From: Sphaerisporangium album
GTDB lineage: Bacteria > Actinomycetota > Actinomycetes > Streptosporangiales > Streptosporangiaceae
Assembly: GCF_003323745.1 (NCBI RefSeq)
Contig: NZ_QOIL01000011.1
Span: 208,476 to 272,475 of the forward strand
Direction of reading: 5' to 3'
DNA length: 64,000 bases
The translations under genes and the position numbers were made by a program. The notes beneath the pieces are model-generated. The model did not search any database and was not told where the DNA came from. It saw nothing but the letters and a program-made list of their open reading frames with translations. Shown here piece by piece: positions 17,662-25,327 of the stretch; position 1 is the stretch's first letter; every line of letters begins with the position of its first letter.

Positions 17662-18462
17662 GTGACCGCGCTGCGCGTGCTGGCGGTGGACGACGAGCAG
17701 CCGGCGCTGGAGGACCTGGCGTACCTGCTGCGCGCCGATCCCCGCATCGGCGAGGTGGCCACGGCGCGCGACGGGGCCTCGGCGCTGAAGATCCTCGACC
17801 GTGCCATGGCCGACGGCCGCCCGATCGAGGCGGTGTTCCTCGACATCCGCATGCGCGGGCTGGACGGTGTCGTGCTCGGCCGTCTGCTCGCCCAGTTCAC
17901 CCGTCCGCCCCGGGTCGTGTTCGTCACCGCCTACGAGGACCACGCGGTGGACGCCTTCGAGATCAAGGCCGAGGACTACCTGCTCAAACCGGTCAGGCCG
18001 GAACGGCTGGCCGAGGCGATCCGCCGGGTGTGCGCGGCCGTCCCGGCCGCCTCCCCCGACGCGGCCGCCGCCGTCCCCGGGCCTCCGCCGGAGGACGTCG
18101 CCCGCGCCGCCCCGGACTCCGACACCATCCCCGTCGAGCTGGCGGGCGTGACCCGGTTCGTGGCCAGCTCCGACGTCCGCTTCGTCGAGGCGCAGGGCGA
18201 CTACGCCCGGCTGCACACGCCCACCGGCAGCCACCTGGTGCGCATCCCGCTGGCCGCCCTGGAGGAACGCTGGGCCGGGGCCGGGTTCGTCCGCGTCCAC
18301 CGCAGCCACCTGGTCGCCGTCAAGCACATCGACGAGCTGCACATCGACTCGGGCCGCTGCACGGTGCGCATCGGCGAGACCGAGATCCCGGTGAGCCGCC
18401 GGCACACGCGCGAGCTGCGCGACCTGCTGGTGCGCCGCGCCCGCAGGGGCCGCGCCGAATGA
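17662..18462 (+). CDS. LytTR-family response regulator
   Basis: 266 residues from GTG 17662 (GGGAG just upstream). The receiver domain has acidic AVDDEQ, the phosphoacceptor in VFLDIRM (Asp 61), VTAYEDHAVDAFEIKAEDYL and the conserved Lys in LLKPV. A Pro/Ala-rich linker leads to a LytTR DNA-binding domain (FVEAQGDYARLHT, then FVRVHRSHLVAVKHIDEL). It heads an operon with a DUF485-like protein and a symporter, overlapping the next gene by 4 bp. By family and layout it should be activated by a LytS-type kinase; the one at 3871 is the only candidate in the window. Confidence 0.9.
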   Translation: MTALRVLAVDDEQPALEDLAYLLRADPRIGEVATARDGASALKILDRAMADGRPIEAVFLDIRMRGLDGVVLGRLLAQFTRPPRVVFVTAYEDHAVDAFEIKAEDYLLKPVRPERLAEAIRRVCAAVPAASPDAAAAVPGPPPEDVARAAPDSDTIPVELAGVTRFVASSDVRFVEAQGDYARLHTPTGSHLVRIPLAALEERWAGAGFVRVHRSHLVAVKHIDELHIDSGRCTVRIGETEIPVSRRHTRELRDLLVRRARRGRAE

Positions 18463-18839
18463 CGCCGCAGAAGGGGCCGCCCCGCCGCGAGGTCGTGACC
18501 AGCCCGCGCACCAGGGCCGCCCGCCGCCCCCGCTACCCGGCCACGATGGAGATCGACGAGCAGACCAGCCTCGGCGAGGTCTACATGCGCTCGCTGATCC
18601 GCACCCAGTTCCGGCTGGCGCTGTTCGTCTGCACGGTGCTCGCGTGCCTGGTCGGCGGCCTGCCGTTGCTGTTCATGCTGGTCCCCGGCCTGCGCGAGGC
18701 CCGTCTGCTCGGGCTGCCCCTGCCCTGGGTGGTGCTCGCCGGGCTGATCTACCCCGCGTTCGTGGCCGGAGCCTGGCTGTACGTGCGCAACGCCGAGCGC
18801 AACGAGCGCCACTTCGCCGACCTGGTCGAGCGCGAGTGA
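18459..18839 (+). CDS. DUF485-like small membrane protein
   Basis: 126 residues from ATG 18459, overlapping the response-regulator stop (ATGA). A basic N-terminal tail precedes two membrane segments (about residues 52-74 and 82-104) and a charged C-terminus (RNAERNERHFADLVERE). The size, two-helix layout and position before a sodium:solute symporter match DUF485 proteins that accompany acetate-type permeases. It probably assists assembly or activity of the symporter at 18874. The spacing to that gene is 34 bp. Confidence 0.7.
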   Translation: MTPQKGPPRREVVTSPRTRAARRPRYPATMEIDEQTSLGEVYMRSLIRTQFRLALFVCTVLACLVGGLPLLFMLVPGLREARLLGLPLPWVVLAGLIYPAFVAGAWLYVRNAERNERHFADLVERE

Positions 18840-18873
18840 GCCCCCGGTCGACGGGGCCGGCACGGCGGGCGCG

Positions 18874-20604
18874 GTGAGCGCCGGGCTCGGCCTCACCGCG
18901 GTGCTGGTCGTGGTGGTGGCCGCGGTCCTCATCGGGGCGTTCGGGCTGCGGCTGTCGCGCACGACCTCCGACTTCTACGTGGCCTCGCGGACGGTCTCGC
19001 CGCTGTGGAACGCCTCGGCGATCGGCGGCGAGTACCTCTCGGCGGCGTCCTTCCTCGGCATCGCCGGGCTGATCCTCGCCTACGGGGCCGACATGCTGTG
19101 GCTGCCGGTGGGGTGGACCGGCGGCTACCTGGTGCTGCTCGTGCTGGTCTCGGCTCCGCTGCGCCGCTCCGGCGCGTACACGCTGCCGGACTTCGCCGAG
19201 GCCCGGCTGGAGTCGATGGCCGTGCGCCGCGTGGCGAGCGTGCTGGTCGTCCTCATCGGCTGGCTCTACCTGATGCCGCAGTTCCAGAGCGCGGGCCTGG
19301 TGTTCCGCGAGATCACCGGCGCGCCCGCGTGGGTGGGCGGCCTGCTGGTGGCGGTGGTCGTCGGGGTCAACGTGCTGTCCGGCGGCATGCGGTCCATCAC
19401 GTTCGTCCAGGCGTTCCAGTACTGGCTCAAGCTGACCGCGCTCGCGCTGCCGGTCGCGTTCCTGCTGCTCGCCTGGCACAGCGCGGGACGGCCGGCTCCG
19501 CACCGCGATGCCCCGCCCGTGTTCGCCGACGCGGTGACGGTCGCGGTGAGCGCCGATGTGACCGTGCGCGTCCAGCGGCCGGTGACGGTCACCGCGACCG
19601 GCCGGGTGGACGGCCGCGCCGTCCAGGGGGAGCCGATCGCCCTGAGCCCCGGCCCGCACCGCATCGCCCACGACACGACGGTCACCTTCCCCGCCGGCAC
19701 GCCCGTGCCGCACGTGGAGGATTTGCCGGTGCTCAGCGACCACGAGTGGGCGCTGCCGCTGCACGGCCGCGAGCATCCGATCTACACGACGTACTCGCTG
19801 ATCCTCGCAACCTTCCTCGGCACCATGGGCCTGCCGCACGTGCTCGTCCGCTTCTACACCAACCCCGACGGGCGGGCCGCCCGCAGGACGACGCTCGTCG
19901 TGCTCAGCCTGCTCGGCGCCTTCTACCTGCTTCCGGCCGTCTACGGCTTCCTCGGCCGCCTCTACACGCCCGAGTTGCTGATGACCGGCCGCACCGACGC
20001 GGTGGTGCTCACCCTGCCCGGACGGCTGGTCGGCGGCGTCGCCGGCGACCTGCTGGGCGCGCTCGTCACCGCCGGGGCGTTCGCCGCGTTCCTGTCCACC
20101 TCGTCCGGGCTCGCGGTGTCGGTGGCGGGCGTCATCGGGCAGGACCTCCTGCGCGGGGGAGTGCCGTCCTTCCGCGCCGCCACGCTCATGGCGGTCAGCG
20201 TGCCGCTCGTGCTCGCCACCATGGCCCGGTCGCTGGCCGTCGCCGACGTCGTGGGCCTCGCCTTCGCGGTGGCCGCGTCCTCGTTCTGCCCGCTGCTCGT
20301 GCTCGGCATCTGGTGGCGCAGGCTGACCACCACCGGCGCGATGGCCGGGCTGCTCCTCGGCGGCGGGCTGGCCGGCGGCGCCGGGTTCGCCGTCATCACC
20401 GGGAGCCCCAGGACGGGCTGGGCGGGCGCGCTGCTGGCGCAGCCGGCGGCGTGGACGGTGCCGATCTCGTTCCTCGTGATGATCGCCGTCTCGCTGCTCA
20501 CGCCCGGCCGGACCCCGCGCGGCGTCGCGCGGACGATGGTGCGGCTGCACGCGCCCGACACGCTGGACGTCAACCGCGGCGACTGGCGCCCCCGCTCGAC
20601 CTGA
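18874..20604 (+). CDS. Sodium:solute symporter family protein (acetate-permease-like)
   Basis: 576 residues from GTG 18874, with about 13 membrane segments. SSS-family marks include TTSDFYVASRTVSPLWNASA, IGGEYLSAASFLGIAGLIL and TMGLPHVLVRFYTNPDGRAA. Between helices 6 and 7 lies an extra non-membrane stretch of roughly 90 residues (about 205-295), rich in Val/Thr, that is much shorter in the second symporter at 21102. It probably takes up a monocarboxylate such as acetate, driven by cations. Operon position after the LytTR regulator suggests substrate-dependent control. Confidence 0.85.
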   Translation: MSAGLGLTAVLVVVVAAVLIGAFGLRLSRTTSDFYVASRTVSPLWNASAIGGEYLSAASFLGIAGLILAYGADMLWLPVGWTGGYLVLLVLVSAPLRRSGAYTLPDFAEARLESMAVRRVASVLVVLIGWLYLMPQFQSAGLVFREITGAPAWVGGLLVAVVVGVNVLSGGMRSITFVQAFQYWLKLTALALPVAFLLLAWHSAGRPAPHRDAPPVFADAVTVAVSADVTVRVQRPVTVTATGRVDGRAVQGEPIALSPGPHRIAHDTTVTFPAGTPVPHVEDLPVLSDHEWALPLHGREHPIYTTYSLILATFLGTMGLPHVLVRFYTNPDGRAARRTTLVVLSLLGAFYLLPAVYGFLGRLYTPELLMTGRTDAVVLTLPGRLVGGVAGDLLGALVTAGAFAAFLSTSSGLAVSVAGVIGQDLLRGGVPSFRAATLMAVSVPLVLATMARSLAVADVVGLAFAVAASSFCPLLVLGIWWRRLTTTGAMAGLLLGGGLAGGAGFAVITGSPRTGWAGALLAQPAAWTVPISFLVMIAVSLLTPGRTPRGVARTMVRLHAPDTLDVNRGDWRPRST

Positions 20605-20745
20605 TCACCGGCGCCGGGGGACCGCTCGTCGCGTGGAACACGCCTTTCGTCGCAGGCATCCCTCCTGTGAGCGATGGGTCGGGGCGGCTTGGCGACAATG
20701 CCGCCCGGCGCCCTCCGCGACTCCTCACATCCTCCTACGGTGAGC

Positions 20746-20759
20746 GTGATCCAAGTCAC
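20746..20759. promoter_or_regulatory. CRP/GlxR-like palindrome
   Basis: GTGA-TCCAAG-TCAC is a perfect GTGA-N6-TCAC core, the consensus of CRP/GlxR-type cAMP-responsive regulators. It ends 17 bp before the second DUF485 start. A position this close to the start codon suits repression or a nearby promoter. Confidence 0.45.
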
Positions 20760-20776
20760 CGTGTGCGGGAGGTCTC

Positions 20777-21109
20777 GTGACGACCAGACAAGATGAATCA
20801 TCGGGGTTCGAACAGGTGCAGGCCGGCGCCGAGTTCCAGGAACTGCGCCGGCGCTACCGCAGCTGGGCCTTCCCGGTGAACGTCGCCTTCCTCGCGTGGT
20901 ACCTGCTGTACGTGGTGCTGTCGGCGTGGGCGCGCGACTTCATGGGCACCAAGGTCATCGGCAGCGTCAACGTCGCGCTGATATTCGGGGTTCTGCAGTT
21001 CGTGTCGACGTTCCTGATCGCCTGGCTGTACGCGCGGCACGCGGGCGAGAAGCTCGATCCACTGGCCGACAAGCTTCGCGGCGAGATCGAGGGGGTGCGC
21101 GGTGAGTAA
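20777..21109 (+). CDS. DUF485 family membrane protein
   Basis: 110 residues from GTG 20777 with GGGAGG upstream. The family signature RRRYRSWAFPVNVAFLAWYL precedes two membrane segments (about residues 33-52 and 62-86), ending with YARHAGEKLDPLADKLR. In enterobacteria the related YjcH is co-transcribed with acetate permease ActP. The stop overlaps the symporter start by 8 bp, so the two are translationally coupled. A separate promoter with a CRP-like site precedes it. Confidence 0.9.
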   Translation: MTTRQDESSGFEQVQAGAEFQELRRRYRSWAFPVNVAFLAWYLLYVVLSAWARDFMGTKVIGSVNVALIFGVLQFVSTFLIAWLYARHAGEKLDPLADKLRGEIEGVRGE

Positions 21110-22712
21110 CCACGCGCTGTCCATCACGCTCTTCCTGATCTTCGTCGCCGCCACCCTCGGCATCACCTTCTGGGCCAGCCGCCAGAACCGCAGCGCCAGC
21201 GACTTCTACGCGGGCGGCCGCTCGTTCACCGGCTTCCAGAACGGCATGGCCATCGGCGGCGACTACATGTCGGCGGCGTCGTTCCTCGGCATCGCGGGCA
21301 TCATCGCCCTGTCCGGTATCGACGGCTTCCTGTACTCCATCGGGTTCCTGGTCGCCTGGCTGATCGCGCTGCTGCTGGTCGCCGAGCTGATGCGCAACTC
21401 GGGCAAGTACACGATGGCCGACGTGCTGGCCTTCCGGATGAGCCCGCGCCCGGTGCGCACGGCCGCCGGGGTCTCCACCATCGTCGTCAGCATCTTCTAC
21501 CTGCTCGCCCAGATGGTCGGCGCGGGCGCCCTGGTGGGCCTGCTCTTCGGCATCACCTCCACCGCGGGCAAGGCCCTCACGATCGTCGTGGTCGGCCTGC
21601 TGATGATCGTCTACGTGGTGGTCGGCGGCATGAAGGGCACCACCTGGGTGCAGATCGTCAAGGCCGTGCTGCTGATGACCGGCGCCGCCCTGATCACCCT
21701 GCTGGTGCTCGGCCACTTCGGCTTCAACCTCTCCAACCTGCTCGGCACGGCCGCCCAGCAGAGCGGCAAGGGGGAGGCCTTCCTCAACTACGGTCAGAAG
21801 TACGGCGTCGAGGCCAAGGGCCTCGCGAGCAAGCTCGACCTGATCAGCCTGGGCCTCGCGCTGGTCCTCGGCACGGCCGGCCTGCCGCACATCCTCATCC
21901 GCTTCTACACCGTGCCCACCGCCAAGGACGCCCGCAAGTCCGTCCTGTGGGGCATCGGCATCATCGGCGTCTTCTACCTGTTCACGCTGGTCCTCGGCTT
22001 CGGCGCCGCGGCGCTGGTGGGCAGCAAGGCCATCGCCGAGCAGAACAAGGCGGGCAACACCGCGGCCCCGCAGCTCGCCCAGAAGGTGGGCGAGCTGATG
22101 TTCGGCGACGTCGGCGGGACGATCCTGCTCGCCGTCATCGCCGCGGTCGCCTTCGCGACGATCCTCGCCGTGGTGGCGGGCCTGACGCTGGCGTCCTCGT
22201 CCAGCTTCGCCCACGACCTGTACGCGCACGTCTTCCGGCGGGGCAACGCCACCGACCGGCAGGAGATCCTGGTGGCGCGGATCTCGGCCCTGGTCATCGG
22301 CGCGGTCTCCATCGGGCTGGGCATCCTCGCCCAGAGCCTGAACGTCGCGTTCCTGGTGGCGCTGGCCTTCGCGGTCGCCGCGTCCGGCAACCTGCCCGCG
22401 ATCCTCTACAGCCTGTTCTGGAAGCGGTTCAACACCGCCGGAGCGGTCTCGGCGATCTACGGCGGCCTGCTGTCCGCCGTCATCCTGGTGATCTTCTCCC
22501 CGGTGGTGTCGGGGTCGGCGACGGCGATGTTCCCCGACGTCGACTTCCACTGGTTCCCGCTGGAGAACCCCGGACTGGTCTCGATCCCGATCGGCTTCCT
22601 GTCCGGCTACCTCGGGACGGTGCTGAGCAAGCGGTACGACCCGGCGAAGTACGCGGAGATGGAGGTCCGCTCGCTCACCGGGGCGGGCGCCGAGAAGGCC
22701 ACCTCCCACTGA
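21102..22712 (+). CDS. actP: Cation/acetate symporter (ActP/MctC-like)
   Basis: 536 residues from GTG 21102, about 13 membrane segments. Typical motifs are SASDFYAGGRSFTGFQNGMA, IGGDYMSAASFLGIAG, GTAGLPHILIRFYTVPTAKD and FALAVAASGNLPAILYS-like text near the C-terminus. The length and motif set match ActP/MctC monocarboxylate transporters, which import acetate, propionate or pyruvate with a cation. It is the second DUF485-symporter pair in the operon region and lacks the large loop of the first. A strong terminator follows at 22719. Confidence 0.9.
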   Translation: MSNHALSITLFLIFVAATLGITFWASRQNRSASDFYAGGRSFTGFQNGMAIGGDYMSAASFLGIAGIIALSGIDGFLYSIGFLVAWLIALLLVAELMRNSGKYTMADVLAFRMSPRPVRTAAGVSTIVVSIFYLLAQMVGAGALVGLLFGITSTAGKALTIVVVGLLMIVYVVVGGMKGTTWVQIVKAVLLMTGAALITLLVLGHFGFNLSNLLGTAAQQSGKGEAFLNYGQKYGVEAKGLASKLDLISLGLALVLGTAGLPHILIRFYTVPTAKDARKSVLWGIGIIGVFYLFTLVLGFGAAALVGSKAIAEQNKAGNTAAPQLAQKVGELMFGDVGGTILLAVIAAVAFATILAVVAGLTLASSSSFAHDLYAHVFRRGNATDRQEILVARISALVIGAVSIGLGILAQSLNVAFLVALAFAVAASGNLPAILYSLFWKRFNTAGAVSAIYGGLLSAVILVIFSPVVSGSATAMFPDVDFHWFPLENPGLVSIPIGFLSGYLGTVLSKRYDPAKYAEMEVRSLTGAGAEKATSH

Positions 22713-22718
22713 CGCCCC

Positions 22719-22740
22719 GGGCGGGCCGCTCGGCCCGCCC
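22719..22740 (+). terminator. Hairpin terminator after actP
   Basis: Perfect 9-bp arms GGGCGGGCC / GGCCCGCCC around loop GCTC, starting 7 bp after the actP stop. GC-rich with no U-tract, as usual in actinomycetes. Confidence 0.7.
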
Positions 22741-22920
22741 CCTTCCGCGGCGGTGACGGGCCCCTTCCTCCCGCCACCGCCGCGGGCGGCCCGGCCGCGG
22801 GTCCCCCTCCCTCTTCCTGAGGTCCCGCGACCGGGCCGTCCTTTCCTGTCTTGTCCGGATTTAATCTACTTAGTAAAGGCGCCGGGACGGTGCTCGCACG
22901 GTCGGACGCGTGGTGCAGTG

Positions 22921-22985
22921 TGGTCCGGCGTGGTCCGGCGTGGTCCGGCGTGGTCCGGCGTGGTCCGGCGTGGTCCGGCGTGGTC
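22921..22985. repeat. 10-bp tandem repeat (six copies)
   Basis: Six perfect head-to-tail copies of TGGTCCGGCG (22921-22980) plus a partial seventh, preceded by a degenerate copy at 22911. It lies immediately after the stop of polX (minus strand) and may vary in copy number. Confidence 0.95.
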
Positions 22986-22988
22986 AGG

Positions 22989-24674
22989 TCAAGCGCGGCC
23001 GAGGAAGGCCAGCAGGCGGTCCAGCGGCCAGGTGTTGATGACGTCGTCCGTCGTCAGCCAGGCGCGCTGGGCGAGGCCGACGCCGAACCGCAGATTGCCC
23101 AGGTGGGGGACGGCGTGCGAGTCGCTGTCGATGGAGAACTTCACCCCGTGGTGGCGCGCGAGCCGGATCAGGTCGGACGGCAGGTCGGCGCGGTCGGGGT
23201 AGGCGTCGATCTCCATCACCGTGCCGGTGCGCCCGGCCGCCGCGAAGACGGCCTCCCAGTCGGCGTCCACCGGCGCGCGCTTGCCGATCTTGCGCGTGGT
23301 GGGGTGGCCGATGATCTGCACGCCCGGGTTCTCGCAGGCGGCGATGAAACGGCGGGTCATCTCGTCCCGCGACTGCGTGAAGTGCGAGTGCACGGACGCG
23401 ACCCGGACGTCGAAGCCCTCCAGGACCTCCAGCGGCCAGTCGACGGTGCCGTCCGGCGCGATGTTCAGCTCGGTGCCGTGCAGCAGCCGCATGCCCGGAT
23501 ACGACGCCTGAAGCCGGTACAGCTCCTCGCGCTGCTCCAGCGCCTTGTCCAGCGTCATGCGCTGCATGAACAGGTTGGGCGCGTGGTCGGTCACCGCGTA
23601 GTACGCGTACCCGCGCGCGGCCGCCGCGTCCAGCATCTCTTCCAGCGTCGCGATGCCGTCGGTGAGGTTCGTGTGCGTGTGCAGGTCGCCCCTGACGTCC
23701 TCGAGGGTGACCAGCTCGGGAAGCTCGCCGCGCAGCGCCGCCGCGACCTCGCCGCCGTCCTCGCGCATCGGTGGCGGCACCCACTGCATGCCGAGCGCCG
23801 CGTAGATCTCCTCCTCGGTCTCGGCGGCGATGACCCGCTCGCCCTCGAACAGCCCGTACTCCGACAGCTTCCAGCCGCGCTTCACGCACATCTCGCGCAG
23901 CCGCACGTTGTGCTCCTTGGAGCCGGTGAAGTACTGCATCGCCGCGCCCCACGACGCGGCCGGCACCACCCGCAGGTCCACCTGGAGGCCCGCCGTCGTG
24001 CGCACCGACGTCTTGCGCTCGCCGCTCGCGATGACCTCCGCGACGTACGGCTGCTCCTTGAACACGTCCATGAGGCTCTGCGGGCCGACGGCCAGGATGT
24101 CGACGTCGCCGGCAGTGTCCTTCATGCGGCGCAGCGACCCGGCGTAGGCGATGCGCTCGGCGGGCAGCGAGGCGATGACGCGCTCGGCGACGTCCATGGC
24201 GACGCCGAGGTGCACGCGCTCGCCGGCCTGCCGTAGCTGCTCGATGCCCTTGAGCAGGTTCTCCTCGGTCTTGGCGCCGAAGCCCTTCAGGCCGGTGAGC
24301 CGGCCCTGGTGGATCGCCTCGGCCAGCGCCTCGGGCGAGTCGATGCCCAGCTCGTGGAACAGGAACACCGCCTTCTTGGGGCCGAGCGAGGCGATGCGCG
24401 TCATGCGGCGCACCCCCTCGGGCACCTGGGACCGCAGGTCGTCGAGCTGGCGGAACGCGCCCCGCTGGAGGAACTCCTCGACCTTCTTCGCGATGGCCTC
24501 GCCGACCCCCGGCACCTTGCGCACGTCGGCCCGCGAGATGTCCTCCGGGAACCCCGCGATGGCCTTGGCCGCCTTCTGGTAACTACGCACCCGGAAGGCG
24601 TCCCCACCGGTCATCGCGAAGAGATCGGCGTACTCTTCCAACGCCGCCGCGGCCTCGTCATTCGCCCGTCCCAT
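22989..24674 (-). CDS. polX: PolX-family DNA polymerase/PHP-domain exonuclease
   Basis: 561 residues from ATG 24674 (10 codons inside a longer frame; the ATG begins the conserved MGRANDEAAAALEEYADLF). Helix-hairpin-helix region: VPGVGEAIAKKVEEFL and LGPKKAVFLFHELG. Nucleotidyltransferase Asp residues appear in GDVDILAV and LQVDLRVV. The C-terminal PHP domain carries metal ligands DLHTHTNLTDG, HAPNLF, GTELNI, SVHSHF, GHPTTRK and DSDSH. Bacterial PolX fills short gaps in base-excision and end-joining repair, and the PHP domain acts as 3'-5' exonuclease/AP endonuclease. It stands alone, read toward the tandem repeat at 22921. Confidence 0.9.
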   Translation of the reverse strand: MGRANDEAAAALEEYADLFAMTGGDAFRVRSYQKAAKAIAGFPEDISRADVRKVPGVGEAIAKKVEEFLQRGAFRQLDDLRSQVPEGVRRMTRIASLGPKKAVFLFHELGIDSPEALAEAIHQGRLTGLKGFGAKTEENLLKGIEQLRQAGERVHLGVAMDVAERVIASLPAERIAYAGSLRRMKDTAGDVDILAVGPQSLMDVFKEQPYVAEVIASGERKTSVRTTAGLQVDLRVVPAASWGAAMQYFTGSKEHNVRLREMCVKRGWKLSEYGLFEGERVIAAETEEEIYAALGMQWVPPPMREDGGEVAAALRGELPELVTLEDVRGDLHTHTNLTDGIATLEEMLDAAAARGYAYYAVTDHAPNLFMQRMTLDKALEQREELYRLQASYPGMRLLHGTELNIAPDGTVDWPLEVLEGFDVRVASVHSHFTQSRDEMTRRFIAACENPGVQIIGHPTTRKIGKRAPVDADWEAVFAAAGRTGTVMEIDAYPDRADLPSDLIRLARHHGVKFSIDSDSHAVPHLGNLRFGVGLAQRAWLTTDDVINTWPLDRLLAFLGRA

Positions 24675-24873
24675 GCGCCTCAGCTTACGGAACCCCGCCG
24701 ACAATCCGCGGCCCGCGGCCCGAGGGAACGGCCGGTGGCGGGCCGTCCTTCGCGGACGGGTCAGTGGTGGCCGGACCCTCGGCAGAGCAGTCTGGATCTT
24801 TCCCTTAAGAGCCGTCAGCGGCGGGACGGATCCCCGGGGACCACGACCGTGGGCCGGGGCCTCCGGGGAGCTC

Positions 24874-25288
24874 TCAGTGGCGGATGACGCGGGGCCGGTA
24901 GGGCTCGGCCAGGAAGGCCAGCTCCTCGTCCGACAGCGACAGGTCCACGGCGGCGACCGCGTCCTCGATGTGCCGGTCCTTGGTGGCGCCGACGATCGGG
25001 GCGGTCAGGCCGGGCTGGTGCAGTAGCCAGGCCAGGGCCACCTGGGCGGCCGGCACACCGCGCTGCTTGGCCGTCTGGGCCACCCGGTCGAGGATCTGCC
25101 GGTCGTTCTCCTGATCGGTGTACAGGTACTCGATGCGCGGATCCGTCCCCGCCCGGGTGGTCGCGTCGTCGGACCCGGCCCGCGCGAGCACGCCACGCGC
25201 CAGCGGGCTCCAGGGGATCAGCCCCACGCCCTGGTCCAGGCAGAGCGGAATCATCTCCCGCTCCTCTTCTCTGTAAAGAAGATTGTAG
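24874..25288 (-). pseudogene. Aldo/keto reductase, C-terminal fragment (split by integrative element)
   Basis: Reading the minus strand from the TTGTAG core (25283-25288) gives YNLLYREEEREMIPLCLDQG, then GLIPWSPLARGVLA and APIVGATKDRHIEDA, the C-terminal half of an AKR barrel with the NADPH-binding loop. The N-terminal half is at 32824-33389. Joining 32824-33389 to 24874-25282 gives 975 bp, an unbroken 324-residue reductase. Fused to element sequence at its 5' side, this part could at most make an inactive fragment. Confidence 0.9.
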
Positions 25289-25306
25289 CTCTGCATCTCA
25301 GGCATG
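25283..25306. mobile_element. Left attachment site (core TTGTAG plus inner arm)
   Basis: TTGTAG at 25283-25288 is shared with 32824-32829. Inside the element, TCAGGCATG (25298-25306) is the perfect complement of CATGCCTGA (32802-32810) at the other end. In the circularised element the two arms lie 28 bp apart and are centred on the TT of the core. Confidence 0.8.
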
Positions 25307-25327
25307 ATGTCGCCAGGAGGTGCATCG

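Noticed and set aside
18673..20550. Long minus-strand frame rich in Arg, Gly and His opposite the first symporter
   Set aside because: Typical high-GC shadow; the plus strand encodes a membrane protein with family motifs.
22921..22980. CRISPR array
   Set aside because: Copies are contiguous 10-mers with no spacers and no cas genes nearby.
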